Shown here: positions 1 to 7,780 of the stretch, piece by piece
How the letters are laid out: each line of letters opens with the position of its first letter
Position numbering within the stretch: position 1 is the stretch's first letter
Assembly (NCBI RefSeq): GCF_008271805.1
Contig: NZ_VSRY01000147.1
Location: forward strand, 186,001-250,000
Reading direction: 5' to 3'
DNA from: Streptomyces sp. TRM49041
GTDB taxonomy: Bacteria > Actinomycetota > Actinomycetes > Streptomycetales > Streptomycetaceae
Length of the DNA stretch: 64,000 nucleotides
Translations under genes and position numbers: made by a program
The notes under the pieces: generated by a model
Told to the model about the DNA's origin: nothing
Databases searched by the model: none
What the model saw: only the letters and a program-made list of their open reading frames with translations

Positions 1-866
1 AGGCCCTCGGCTTCCGCCGCAACGACAGCGCCCGGGTGCTGCGCAAGGGCCGTACGGCCTCCGTCGGCCTGGTGCTGGAGGACCTCGCCGACCCGTTCTA
101 CGGACCGTTGAGCCGCGCCGTCGAGGAGGTCGCCCGCGCCCATGGGGCGCTGCTCATCAACGGGTCCAGTGCCGAGGACCCGGACCGGGAGCAGGAGCTG
201 GCCCTGGCGCTGTGCGCACGCCGCGTGGACGGGCTCATCGTGATCCCGGCGGGCACCGACCACCGCTATCTCGAGCCCGAGATCAGAGCCGGGATCGCCA
301 CCGTCTTCGTGGACCGCCCGCCCGGGCGGATCAAGGCGGACACGGTCCTGTCCGACAGCTTCGGCGGGGCGCGGGAGGGCGTCGCCCACCTCATCGCGCA
401 CGGTCACCGCCGGATCGGGTTCATCGGCGACCAGCCGCGCATCCACACCGCCGTGGAGCGGCTGCGCGGCTACCGGGCGGCGATGGAGGACGCGGGGCTG
501 CCCGTCGAGGAGTCGTGGGTGTCGCTGGGCTCGACGGAGCCCGGGCGGGTGCGGGAGGCGGTCACCGCGATGCTGGGCGGGCCGGAACCGGTGACCGCGC
601 TGTTCGCCGGGAACAATCGGGTGACCGTGACCGCCGTACGGGAGCTCGCCGCTCACGGGCGGCCGGTCGCCCTGGTCGGCTTCGACGACATCGAGCTGGC
701 CGACCTGCTGGGCATCACGGTCATCGCCCAGGACTCCGCCGCGCTGGGACGTACGGCGGCGGAGCGGCTGTTCCGCCGCCTCGACGGCGTCAACGAGGCG
801 CCCGCGAGCGTGGAGCTGGCGACGACGCTCATCCCGCGCGGCTCGGGCGAGATCCCACCCGCGTAG
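1..866 (+). CDS. LacI-family transcriptional regulator, 5' end missing
   Basis: The reading frame is open from base 3, so the gene starts before the window. The visible part begins with the hinge (ALGFRRNDSARVLRKGRT), then the type 1 periplasmic-binding fold with VGLVLEDLADPFYGPL and ending in a typical effector-domain C-terminus (TAAERLFRRLDG). The N-terminal helix-turn-helix is cut off by the window edge, not by mutation as far as can be seen. LacI proteins bind palindromic operators and usually respond to a sugar or nucleoside. No target is visible because the nearest downstream gene is convergent. The GTG at 36 is an internal codon and should not be taken as a start. Confidence 0.9.
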   Translation, partial: ALGFRRNDSARVLRKGRTASVGLVLEDLADPFYGPLSRAVEEVARAHGALLINGSSAEDPDREQELALALCARRVDGLIVIPAGTDHRYLEPEIRAGIATVFVDRPPGRIKADTVLSDSFGGAREGVAHLIAHGHRRIGFIGDQPRIHTAVERLRGYRAAMEDAGLPVEESWVSLGSTEPGRVREAVTAMLGGPEPVTALFAGNNRVTVTAVRELAAHGRPVALVGFDDIELADLLGITVIAQDSAALGRTAAERLFRRLDGVNEAPASVELATTLIPRGSGEIPPA

Positions 867-1344
867 CGCGCCGGCCGACCACTCTCTCAGCGAACGGGCA
901 GGCAGGGCACCGGGGCGTCGTTCCGTTGCCGCGCCGCCCGGGCCCGCCACAGGCGCGGCTCTCGTCCTCGACGGGGAGACCGCCCCGTAGGCAGAGTGGC
1001 GGGCGCGCCGACCCGTAGGCCGGGGCGGGCCTTCGGGGCCTCGCCTCGCGAGGTGATCGATCCTGTGTGGTTCCGCGTCCGGCGGACATGGGCACATGTC
1101 GCTCCCCGGCCGTCCGCCGCGCCGCGCGAGGCGCAGCACGCGCAGGACGGACGCGGGGGCGAGCGGTCGTTCCGCACGACGGGCCCCCGGCTCACAGCGG
1201 CGACCGGCGACGGCCGCTGCGGCGGCGCCTGCCGGTATCGCCGCAGCGGTCTGGACGGCGAGCCGGTCCCAGCCCCGCGACGGTGCACGCGGACAAGGCA
1301 CGGGGCAGGCGTGACAGTCCCGGCGGGCGCCCGCCGGCAAGCGC
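867..1344. other. Intergenic region without a supported gene
   Basis: This 478-base stretch lies between two convergent genes. Open frames on both strands are low-complexity Arg/Gly/Pro translations with no recognisable domain and no good ribosome-binding site. It contains two short palindromes, GACATG-GGCA-CATGTC (1085-1100) and CCTCGCGAGG (1044-1053), and a hairpin at 1320-1337 annotated separately. I see no RNA gene. Confidence 0.6.
1320..1337 (-). terminator. Hairpin after the aldolase-like gene
   Basis: CCGGCGGGC followed directly by its reverse complement GCCCGCCGG, starting 8 bases beyond the stop of the minus-strand gene at 1345. There is no T-run, as is usual for Streptomyces terminators. 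Confidence 0.5.
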
Positions 1345-2640
1345 TCACTGCGCGGCCGTCAGGTCTCCGCGCCGCGGGGCGGAGAAGCGGTCCAGATCGG
1401 CGCGGGTGAGGCCGGTGAGGCGGTCCACCTCGGCGGTGTCGAGGGCGCCGCAGTCGATGCCGCGCAGCAGGTACGAGCTGAGAGCCTTGGCCGTGGCGGG
1501 CTCGTCCATGACGTCGCCACCGGCCTGGTTGGCGTAAGCGGCGAGGCGGGCGGCGGCCTGCTCGTACCCCTCGCGGTAGAAGGCGAACACTGCGGCGTAC
1601 CGGGTGGGGAGGTGGCCGGGGTGCATGTCCCAGCCCTGGTAGTAGGCGCGGGCGAGGGCGCGGCGGGTGAGCCCGTAGTGGAGCCGCCAGGCGTCGTGGA
1701 CCTTCTCGGTGGGGCCGACGGGGAGGACGTTCGTCGAGCCGTCGGAGACCCGCACGCCGGTGCCGGCCGCGGCGACCTGCATGACGGCCTTGGCGTGGTC
1801 GGCGGCGGGGTGGTCGCCGGCCTGGTAGGCGGCGGAGACGCCGAGGCAGGCGCTGTAGTCGAAGGTGCCGTAGTGGAGTCCGGTGGCGCGGCCCTCGGCG
1901 GCGTCGATCATGCGGGCGACGGTGGCGGTGCCGTCGGCGGCGAGGATGGACTGGCTGGTCTCGATCTGGATCTCGAAGCCGATCCGGCCGGGCTCCAGGC
2001 CACGCGCCTTCTCGAACTCCTCCAGCAGCCGCACCATCGCGGTGACCTGCTCGGGATAGGTGACCTTGGGGAGAGTGAGGACGAGCCCTCCGGGCAGGCC
2101 GCCGGCCTCCATCAGGCCGGTGAGGAAGATGTCGAGCGTACGGATGCCGCGGTCTCGTACGGCGGCCTCCATGCACTTCATGCGGATGCCCGTGTACGGA
2201 GCGGCCGTGCCGTTCCGGTACGCCTCGGCGACGAGGCGGGCGGCGCGGGCGGCGTCGCGGTCCTCGTCGGCGTCGGTGCGGCCGCCGTAGCCGTCCTCGA
2301 AGTCGACACGCAGGTCCTCGACGGGTTCGCGCTCCAGCTTGGCCCGCACGCGCGCGTGGACCGGTTCGGCGAGCTCGCCCGACAGGCCGAGGACGGCGGC
2401 GAGGGAGGCGGCGTCCGGGGCGTGCTCGTCGAGGGCTGCGAGGGCCTGGTCGCCCCAGGAGCGGATGGTGTCGGCGGCGAAGGCGTCAGCGGGTACGTAG
2501 ACGGTGTGGACGGGCTGGCGGGTGCCGGGGTCGCCCGGGTAGCGGCGGGCGAGCTCCGCGTCCACCGAGGCGAGGGAGGCGCTGATGCCCTCGCTGACCG
2601 CGCCGGCGAGGCTGGTCGCCACCTGCTCCTGCTGACCCAT
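1345..2640 (-). CDS. Aldolase/citrate-lyase-like protein (DUF6986 family)
   Basis: A 431-residue protein resembling the HpcH/HpaI aldolase and citrate lyase beta-subunit superfamily, which cleaves or forms C-C bonds next to a carboxylate on a TIM barrel. Supporting motifs are VDFEDGYG near residue 115, GIRMKCME, LTLPKV, and IGFEIQIETSQS, where the glutamates are candidate metal ligands. Such proteins are annotated DUF6986 in actinomycetes and their substrate is unproven. The ATG at 2640 follows GGAGGGCTACGGGTC. The gene is single, with its own promoter and a palindrome in its leader, which hints at a link to glyoxylate or purine catabolism. Family call is firm; function is inferred. Confidence 0.8.
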   Translation of the reverse strand: MGQQEQVATSLAGAVSEGISASLASVDAELARRYPGDPGTRQPVHTVYVPADAFAADTIRSWGDQALAALDEHAPDAASLAAVLGLSGELAEPVHARVRAKLEREPVEDLRVDFEDGYGGRTDADEDRDAARAARLVAEAYRNGTAAPYTGIRMKCMEAAVRDRGIRTLDIFLTGLMEAGGLPGGLVLTLPKVTYPEQVTAMVRLLEEFEKARGLEPGRIGFEIQIETSQSILAADGTATVARMIDAAEGRATGLHYGTFDYSACLGVSAAYQAGDHPAADHAKAVMQVAAAGTGVRVSDGSTNVLPVGPTEKVHDAWRLHYGLTRRALARAYYQGWDMHPGHLPTRYAAVFAFYREGYEQAAARLAAYANQAGGDVMDEPATAKALSSYLLRGIDCGALDTAEVDRLTGLTRADLDRFSAPRRGDLTAAQ

Positions 2641-2667
2641 GACCCGTAGCCCTCCACTCTGAGCGAT

Positions 2668-2682
2668 TTCCGCTTCCCGGAA
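2668..2682. promoter_or_regulatory. 15-bp palindromic operator in the aldolase leader
   Basis: TTCCG-CTTCC-CGGAA is a perfect interrupted palindrome about 28 bases upstream of the start codon at 2640 and 20 bases downstream of the predicted -10 box. Its size and TTCC/GGAA arms resemble operators of IclR-family repressors. Which regulator binds is inference. Confidence 0.5.
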
Positions 2683-2702
2683 TCAACAATCCGTATAGTG
2701 AA

Positions 2703-2730
2703 GTTATCCGCGGCGGCTGAGCTGCGTCAA
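2703..2730 (-). promoter_or_regulatory. Sigma-70-like promoter of the aldolase-like gene
   Basis: On the minus strand TTGACG (2730-2725), a 16-base spacer and GATAAC (2708-2703) form a good vegetative promoter. Transcription would start near 2696, giving a leader of about 55 bases that contains the palindrome at 2668-2682. Confidence 0.6.
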
Positions 2731-2770
2731 TGCCGTCGCACCACCGCCCCGATGATCTGCCGGAACGGCG

Positions 2771-2804
2771 CGGGGCCGCGCGGTGAGTGCACCGCGCGGC
2801 CCCG
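2771..2804 (-). terminator. Strong hairpin terminator after etfA
   Basis: A 15-bp perfect GC-rich stem (CGGGGCCGCGCGGTG and its complement) closed by an AGTG loop, 21 bases past the etfA stop. It separates the etf operon from the promoter of the next gene. Confidence 0.8.
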
Positions 2805-2824
2805 GGCCGTGAAGATGTCGCAGA

Positions 2825-3799
2825 TCAGCCCTTGCGGGTCTTGATCTCCTCGGTGAGCTGCGGGACGACCTCGAAGAGGTCGCCGACCACGCCGTAGTCG
2901 ACCAGGTCGAAGATCGGGGCCTCGGGGTCCTTGTTGATGGCCACGATGGTCTTCGAGGTCTGCATACCGGCGCGGTGCTGGATCGCGCCGGAGATACCGG
3001 TGGCGATGTACAGCTGCGGCGAGACGGACTTTCCGGTCTGGCCGACCTGGCTGGTGTGCGGGTACCAGCCGGCGTCGACGGCGGCACGCGAGGCGCCCAC
3101 GGCCGCGCCGAGCGTGTCGGCCAGGCCCTCGATGAGCGAGAAGTTCTCGGCGCCGCTGAGGCCACGGCCGCCGGAGACCACGATCGCGGCCTCGGTCAGC
3201 TCGGGGCGGCCGGTCGACTCGCGCGGGGTACGGGAGACGACCTTGGTGCCGGTGGCCTTCTCGGAGAAGGAGACCGTGAGGGCCTCGACGGCGCCCGCGG
3301 CCGGAGCGGCCTCGACGGCGGCCGAGTTCGGCTTGACCGTGATGACCGGGGTGCCCTTGGAGACGCGGGACTTGGTGGTGAACGCGGCGGCGAACACGGA
3401 CTGCGTCGCGACCGGGCCCTCGTCGCCGGACTCGAGGTCGATGGCGTCCGTGATGATGCCGGAGCCGATACGGACCGCGAGGCGGGCGGCGATCTCCTTG
3501 CCCTCGGCGGAGGACGGGACGAGCACGGCGGCCAGGGAGCCGCCGGCGGACGCCGCCTCGTACGCGGCCTGGAGCGCGTCGACCTTGGGGACGACGAGGT
3601 AGTCGGCGAACTCGGGGGCGTCGGCGGTCAGGACACGGGCCGCGCCGTGCTCGGCGAGCGTGGCGGCGGTGGCCTCGGCGCCGGAGCCGAGGGCGACGGC
3701 GACCGGCTCGCCGATGCGGCGGGCCAGCGTCAGCAGCTCCAGGGTGGGCTTGCGGACGGCGCCGTCCACGTGGTCGACGTAGACGAGAACTTCAGCCAT
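2825..3799 (-). CDS. etfA: Electron transfer flavoprotein alpha subunit
   Basis: EtfA pairs with EtfB to carry electrons from acyl-CoA and other dehydrogenases via FAD and AMP. The 324-residue product has the usual two-domain length. The C-terminal FAD domain is recognisable by SGGRGLSGAENF, SRAAVDAGWYPHTSQVGQTGK, YIATGISGAIQHRAGM and IVAINKDPEAPIFDLVDYGVVGDL, all canonical EtfA motifs. It follows etfB on the same strand with an 89-base gap that holds a heptamer repeat. The ATG at 3799 has AGGAGAGCAATCCC before it. No missing residues were noticed. Confidence 0.97.
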   Translation of the reverse strand: MAEVLVYVDHVDGAVRKPTLELLTLARRIGEPVAVALGSGAEATAATLAEHGAARVLTADAPEFADYLVVPKVDALQAAYEAASAGGSLAAVLVPSSAEGKEIAARLAVRIGSGIITDAIDLESGDEGPVATQSVFAAAFTTKSRVSKGTPVITVKPNSAAVEAAPAAGAVEALTVSFSEKATGTKVVSRTPRESTGRPELTEAAIVVSGGRGLSGAENFSLIEGLADTLGAAVGASRAAVDAGWYPHTSQVGQTGKSVSPQLYIATGISGAIQHRAGMQTSKTIVAINKDPEAPIFDLVDYGVVGDLFEVVPQLTEEIKTRKG

Positions 3800-3850
3800 G
3801 GGATTGCTCTCCTGCGAATGCGAAGTCTGAGGGGCTGTCGATAGCTCGGG

Positions 3851-3881
3851 CTCTGCGCTCTGCGCTCTGCGCTCTGCGCTC
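3851..3881. repeat. Heptanucleotide tandem repeat between etfB and etfA
   Basis: CTCTGCG occurs four times without change (3851-3878) and begins a fifth copy. It lies 7 bases beyond the etfB stop inside the intercistronic spacer, so it would be present in the etfBA transcript. Confidence 0.9.
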
Positions 3882-3888
3882 GCGAGCC

Positions 3889-4674
3889 TTAGATGAACTT
3901 CTGGCTCGCGAGGAACTCGGCCAGCTGCTTGCCGCCCTCGCCCTCGTCCTTGACGATCGTGCCTGCCGTACGGGCCGGACGCTCCGCCGCGGAGTCGACC
4001 TTGGTCCAGGCGCCCTCGAGGCCGACCTCGTCGGCGTCGATGTCGAGGTCGTCCAGGTCCAGGGACTCCACCGGCTTCTTCTTGGCGGCCATGATGCCCT
4101 TGAAGGACGGGTAGCGGGCCTCGCCCGACTGGTCCGTCACGGACACGACGGCCGGCAGGGACGCCTCGAGCTGCTCGGTCGCGGCGTCGCCGTCGCGGCG
4201 GCCCTTGACGGTGCCGTCCTCGACGGAGACATCGGAGAGCAGGGTGACCTGCGGGACGCCCAGACGCTCGGCGAGAAGCGCCGGCAGGACACCCATGGTG
4301 CCGTCGGTGGACGCCATACCGCAGATGACCAGGTCGTAGCCGGTCTTCTCGATGGCCTTGGCGAGGACGAGCGAGGTGCCCATGACGTCGGTGCCGTGCA
4401 GGTCGTCGTCCTCCACGTGGACGGCCTTGTCGGCACCCATGGACAGCGCCTTGCGCAGGGCGTCCTTGGCGTCCTCGGGACCGACGGTCAGCACGGTGAT
4501 CTCCGCGTCGTCGGCCTCGTCGGCGATCTGCAGCGCCTGCTCGACCGCGTACTCGTCCAGCTCCGACAGCAGGCCGTCGACGTCGTCGCGGTCGACGGTC
4601 AGGTCATCGGCGAAGTGCCGGTCGCCGGTGGCGTCGGGCACGTACTTCACACAGACAACGATCCTCAAGCTCAC
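3889..4674 (-). CDS. etfB: Electron transfer flavoprotein beta subunit
   Basis: The 261-residue EtfB partner of EtfA, binding AMP and forming the dehydrogenase recognition surface. It begins with LRIVVCVKYVPD and carries DLVICGMASTDGTMGVLPALLAERLG and VTDQSGEARYPSFKGIMAAKKKP, the family signature and recognition-loop region. The GTG at 4674 is preceded by AGGAGAGCCGGC. It is the first gene of the etfBA operon, which ends at the hairpin at 2771-2804. Upstream, TATGCT could be a -10 box, but no convincing -35 is present. Confidence 0.97.
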   Translation of the reverse strand: MSLRIVVCVKYVPDATGDRHFADDLTVDRDDVDGLLSELDEYAVEQALQIADEADDAEITVLTVGPEDAKDALRKALSMGADKAVHVEDDDLHGTDVMGTSLVLAKAIEKTGYDLVICGMASTDGTMGVLPALLAERLGVPQVTLLSDVSVEDGTVKGRRDGDAATEQLEASLPAVVSVTDQSGEARYPSFKGIMAAKKKPVESLDLDDLDIDADEVGLEGAWTKVDSAAERPARTAGTIVKDEGEGGKQLAEFLASQKFI

Positions 4675-4753
4675 GCCGGCTCTCCTACTGCATCGTCATT
4701 ACTGGGCTGCCTTGTTGCACGCAGCATAGGCGCCTGATGGGGCGGTTTCCGCT

Positions 4754-4772
4754 CGGGGCGACAGGCGCCCCG
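4754..4772 (-). terminator. Hairpin after the flavin reductase gene
   Basis: CGGGGCG-ACAGG-CGCCCCG, a 7-bp perfect stem, lies between the flavin reductase stop (4866) and the etfB start (4674), both on the minus strand. It is a plausible terminator that insulates etfBA. Confidence 0.5.
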
Positions 4773-4865
4773 CAACGAAATATTACTCATCAGTACACCG
4801 GGTGCCTTCCCGCTAAGCAAGCGCTTTGAACTGTGACCTTGCCAACGCTGAGTAACCGGGATCTG

Positions 4866-5420
4866 TCAGTCCCGCAGAGCGTTGAAGCGACCGTGGTGGT
4901 AGAGCAGCGGCCGGCCCGCCTCGGCCGCCGGGTCACCCGCCACGACCTCCGCGACGACGATGCGATGGTCTCCGGCGGGGACGCGGCCGACGACCCGGCA
5001 CACCAGCCAGGCGAGGACGCCGTCGAGTACCGGGACGCCTCCGGGACCGGGGGTCCAGCGGGTCGGGGCGGCGAAGCGGTCGGCACCGCTGCGCGCGAAG
5101 GTGGCGGCCAGGTCCCGCTGGTCCTCACCGAGTACGTGGACGCCGACGTGGGTGGCCGTGGAGACGGCGGGCCAGCTGGACGACGACGTGCCGATGCCGA
5201 ACGAGACGAGCGGCGGCTCGGCGGAGACGGAGGTCAGGGAGCTGGCGGTGAATCCGACGGGCCGGCCTCCATGGGCCGGATCCCCGGGTGCCGTGATCAC
5301 CGCGACACCGGAGGCGTGCCGGCGGAAGGCGGAGCGGAGAAGTTCGGGGCCGGCGATGACCGGGTCGGCGATGACCGGGTCGGCGAGGGGTGCGGTGCCG
5401 AGGTCGGGCGTGACCGTCAT
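4866..5420 (-). CDS. Flavin reductase-like FMN-binding protein
   Basis: A 184-residue protein of the flavin reductase split-barrel family, which reduces free FMN with NAD(P)H for two-component monooxygenases or uses it as cofactor. Diagnostic segments are LRSAFRRHASGVAVIT, GFTASSLTSVSAEPPLVSFGI, HVGVHVLGEDQRDLAATFA and a C-terminal LLYHHGRFNAL. The ATG at 5420 is preferred because AAGGACAATTCC precedes it; an in-frame ATG at 5519 would overlap the leader peptide gene. Residues 12-21 repeat DPVIA twice, from an exact 15-bp duplication (5351-5380). The leader peptide upstream suggests sulfur-dependent control, so a role in organosulfur use is possible but unproven. Confidence 0.88.
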   Translation of the reverse strand: MTVTPDLGTAPLADPVIADPVIAGPELLRSAFRRHASGVAVITAPGDPAHGGRPVGFTASSLTSVSAEPPLVSFGIGTSSSSWPAVSTATHVGVHVLGEDQRDLAATFARSGADRFAAPTRWTPGPGGVPVLDGVLAWLVCRVVGRVPAGDHRIVVAEVVAGDPAAEAGRPLLYHHGRFNALRD

Positions 5421-5472
5421 GGAATTGTCCTTCTGCGTGGGGCGCGTGCGTGAGTCGGTGGTCCGTGGCTTC

Positions 5473-5553
5473 TCAGACACCCGGACAGAGCGCGCTCGCG
5501 TTGCGGGCCAGATCCACATGGGCCCGCCCGTGGAGAAGGATTTCGTAGGGCAC
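5473..5553 (-). CDS. Leader peptide of the HVDL..SALC type
   Basis: A 26-codon open frame starting at GTG 5553 and ending TGA 5473, translating as MPYEILLHGR followed by AHVDLARNASALCPGV. The HVDLxRxxSALC core matches small putative leader peptides found before sulfur-assimilation and related genes in Streptomyces. It ends 52 bases before the flavin reductase start on the same strand. Its likely role is attenuation: slow translation at the Cys codon changes expression of the next gene. The start is uncertain because the ribosome-binding site is weak (AGG 9 bases upstream). Peptide identity is by consensus only. Confidence 0.7.
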   Translation of the reverse strand: MPYEILLHGRAHVDLARNASALCPGV

Positions 5554-5638
5554 GGGCGTCAGCCTGGCGACGTGCGACCGGCCCCGTCAAGGGCGTACCG
5601 GAAGATGGGACGCGCATCACGGCCGGTCAGCGGGGGGT

Positions 5639-5980
5639 TCAGAGGGCGCGGCCGAGGGCGGCGATGACGTCCGCCCTGCGTGGCAGGCCGACGGCCCGCC
5701 GGACGACGCGGCCGGCCGCGTCGAGGACGAGAACGGTGGGCGTGGCGGTGATGCCGAGGTCCCGCACGAGGGCGAGGTGCTCCTCGGCGTCGATCTCGAC
5801 GTGGGCGACGCCGTCGACCATGGCCGTCACATCGGCGAGGGTGCGGCGGGTGGCGCGGCAGGGCTGACAGAAGGCGGTGGAGAACTGTACGAGCGTGGCG
5901 CGCTCGCCGAGTTCGGCGCCCAGTCGGTCCGGGCCGAGCATCCGCCCGTGCCCGTGCGTACCCTCTCGCACCTCTGCCAC
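5639..5980 (-). CDS. Thioredoxin-like protein with CQPC active site
   Basis: A 113-residue single-domain thioredoxin fold. The active-site region VQFSTAFCQPCRATRRTL has CxxC but with Gln-Pro in place of Gly-Pro, so its redox potential may differ from ordinary thioredoxin. The cis-proline region is ITATPTVLVLD and the C-terminus is LPRRADVIAAL. No signal peptide is seen, so it is probably cytoplasmic. A GTG at 5980 or one three codons later (5971) could be the start; the second has better spacing to GGAAGG. It lies upstream of the leader peptide and flavin reductase on the same strand and could be part of the same sulfur-related unit. Confidence 0.88.
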   Translation of the reverse strand: MAEVREGTHGHGRMLGPDRLGAELGERATLVQFSTAFCQPCRATRRTLADVTAMVDGVAHVEIDAEEHLALVRDLGITATPTVLVLDAAGRVVRRAVGLPRRADVIAALGRAL

Positions 5981-6078
5981 CTTCCGTCCATCCGTCCACC
6001 CAGGCGCCGGCCTGACGTGACGAGTATCTCGCCCCTATCTCGGCCGGTGAACGCCCCTGGGGTGGCCTGTGCGCGGTA

Positions 6079-6101
6079 CATGGGGCAGCATCTGCCCCAT
6101 G
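6079..6101. promoter_or_regulatory. Perfect inverted repeat upstream of the acyltransferase gene
   Basis: CATGGGGCA-GCATC-TGCCCCATG has 9-bp perfect arms and a 5-bp spacer, in the divergent region between the thioredoxin-like and acyltransferase genes. It could be an operator or a small hairpin. Confidence 0.5.
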
Positions 6102-6106
6102 CCGAA

Positions 6107-6126
6107 AACCTACGGCTGCGTAACTT
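6107..6126. promoter_or_regulatory. TetR-type palindrome before the acyltransferase gene
   Basis: AACCTACG-GCTG-CGTAACTT matches its own complement at 6 of 8 arm positions. CTACG/CGTAG palindromes are familiar as operators of lipid-metabolism TetR regulators in actinomycetes. It sits 47 bases upstream of the acyltransferase start. Confidence 0.4.
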
Positions 6127-6172
6127 CCGCCGGGAGAACCCTCCCCAGGCATAGAAGAAGGGTGTTCTCCTG

Positions 6173-6895
6173 ATGGCAGAACTCGTCTATCGGCCGGTCA
6201 TCGGCGCCGCTCTCGGGATGTTCAAGGCGCTCGACCTCAAGATCGACACTCAGGGTTCGGAGAACATCCCGCGCAGCGGCGGGGCGGTCCTGGTCAGCAA
6301 CCACATCAGCTATCTCGACTTCATCTTCAGCGGTCTCGCGGCGCTGCCGCAGAAGCGTCTGGTGCGCTTCATGGCCAAGGAGGCCGTGTTCCGGCACAAG
6401 ATCTCCGGGCCGCTGATGCGGGGCATGAAGCACATCCCCGTGGACCGCGAACAGGGTGAGGCGGCGTACCGGCACGCGCTGGACTCGCTGCGCTCCGGTG
6501 AGATCGTGGGTGTGTTTCCGGAGGCGACGATCTCCCAGTCCTTCACGCTCAAGAGCTTCAAGTCGGGTGCGGCGCGGCTGGCCCAGGAGGCGGGCGTGCC
6601 GCTGATCCCGATGGCACTGTGGGGTACGCAGCGGCTGTGGACCAAGGGCCGGCCGCGCAACTTCAAGCGCAGCCACATCCCGGTGACGATCCGGGTGGGC
6701 GAGCCGATGGAGGCGCCGACCGACCAGTACGCGGGTGCGATCACGCGGCGCCTGCGCGAGCGGGTCCAGGAGCTCCTGGAGTCAGCCCAGCGCGCCTACC
6801 CGGTGCGCCCGAAGGACGCGGACGACACCTGGTGGATTCCGGCCCACCTGGGCGGCACCGCGCCGTCGCCGGCGCAGCTGCGCGAGGCCAAGTAG
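6173..6895 (+). CDS. 1-acyl-sn-glycerol-3-phosphate acyltransferase-like protein
   Basis: A 240-residue PlsC-type acyltransferase expected to transfer an acyl group to lysophosphatidate or a related acceptor at the membrane. The catalytic block is SNHISYLDFIF (H-x4-D); acceptor binding is seen in FPEATISQSFTLKSFKSGAARLA, where the usual FPEGT is FPEAT. The next block, VPLIPMALWGTQRLW, is also typical. The start at 6173 has AAGAAGGG upstream. It is a single-gene unit with two palindromes in the promoter region. Several paralogues with different acceptors usually exist in Streptomyces, so the exact acceptor is unknown. Confidence 0.92.
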   Translation: MAELVYRPVIGAALGMFKALDLKIDTQGSENIPRSGGAVLVSNHISYLDFIFSGLAALPQKRLVRFMAKEAVFRHKISGPLMRGMKHIPVDREQGEAAYRHALDSLRSGEIVGVFPEATISQSFTLKSFKSGAARLAQEAGVPLIPMALWGTQRLWTKGRPRNFKRSHIPVTIRVGEPMEAPTDQYAGAITRRLRERVQELLESAQRAYPVRPKDADDTWWIPAHLGGTAPSPAQLREAK

Positions 6896-6976
6896 CGCAC
6901 CGCGGGGGCCGGGCGGGGCCGGGCACGCCACGGGCCGGGCGGGGCCGCGCGCCTCGCTGCTCACGCGGGCCCGGGT

Positions 6977-7669
6977 TCACACCGGCGCGTGGACCGTGAC
7001 GCGGGCGCCGGGGCTGAGCTTCTCCAGGGACTCGGCGAGTTCCGCCCCTGCCGCCGCCAGCTCGGCAGGGGTCATCGGCGCGAGGCCCTCCAGCAGGAAC
7101 AGGGCGTTCACGGACTCCTCGGTGAGCCGTGTGCGGACACCCTGGCGCCAGTTCCAGCGGCGGCAGGTGACGCCCTCGTCATCGCGCCAGACGATCTCGC
7201 CGGGCTCCGGGTGCTCGACGACCTCGGCGCCGGCCGCGGCGGTGGCGAACGGCTCGTCGCCGGTGGCGCGGACGAGGTGCATGCCGCCGCGGACGCGGTC
7301 GGCGTCCTCGCCGCCGACGGGGACGAGGTGGGCGACGCTGACCGCGTTGTACGCGTCGACGAGCCGGTTGATGCGCGGCAGCCCGCCGTCGACGAGGGCC
7401 CGCCGCGCCAGCGCCTCGGCGGAGTTGCGGGTACGGGAAGGCTTGGCGCCGAACGCGGTGTAGGCGGCCCGCCAGGCGGCCATGCTCGGGTCCTCGTGCG
7501 GGGCACGGCCGTCGAGGCGGTCGGCGAGGCGGCGGGCCGCGTCTTCGAGCAGGGCGGAACTGGCCGGATCGCTGGGGCCGTTTACCAGACCGTGCGCCTC
7601 GACGGCGAGGTGGGTGAAGCCGGGGACGAGGGTGCGGACCTCGTCGTGGACGGTGAGCGTGATGGTCAT
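6977..7669 (-). CDS. B3/B4 (PheRS beta-type) domain protein
   Basis: A free-standing B3/B4 domain protein of 230 residues, related to the non-catalytic region of phenylalanyl-tRNA synthetase beta subunit. Supporting segments are AWRAAYTAFGAKPSRTRNSAEAL, LPRINRLVDAYNAVSVAHLVPVGGED and GEIVWRDDEGVTCRRWNWRQGVRTRLT. Free-standing members are proposed to bind or edit aminoacyl-tRNA, but biochemical proof is thin. A 111-base leader separates it from the inverted repeat at 7781-7798. It is not clearly in an operon with its neighbours. Confidence 0.85.
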   Translation of the reverse strand: MTITLTVHDEVRTLVPGFTHLAVEAHGLVNGPSDPASSALLEDAARRLADRLDGRAPHEDPSMAAWRAAYTAFGAKPSRTRNSAEALARRALVDGGLPRINRLVDAYNAVSVAHLVPVGGEDADRVRGGMHLVRATGDEPFATAAAGAEVVEHPEPGEIVWRDDEGVTCRRWNWRQGVRTRLTEESVNALFLLEGLAPMTPAELAAAGAELAESLEKLSPGARVTVHAPV

Positions 7670-7780
7670 GGTCCGCCGTTCAGAGTTCCGTGGGCCGGAT
7701 CTTCCACAGGTGTGACCGGTCGGTGGCGGCCCGCAGGGCCCTCAGCACCACCGGACAAGGTGCAGCATACAATACTTCAC

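Noticed and set aside
887..2176. Large minus-strand ORF of Arg/His/Pro composition overlapping the aldolase gene
   Set aside because: Typical GC-rich shadow frame. The same applies to the many other long ORFs opposite or within real genes.
5421..5519. Longer flavin reductase starting at ATG 5519
   Set aside because: The extension has no family similarity, overlaps the leader peptide, and lacks the AAGGA site that precedes ATG 5420.
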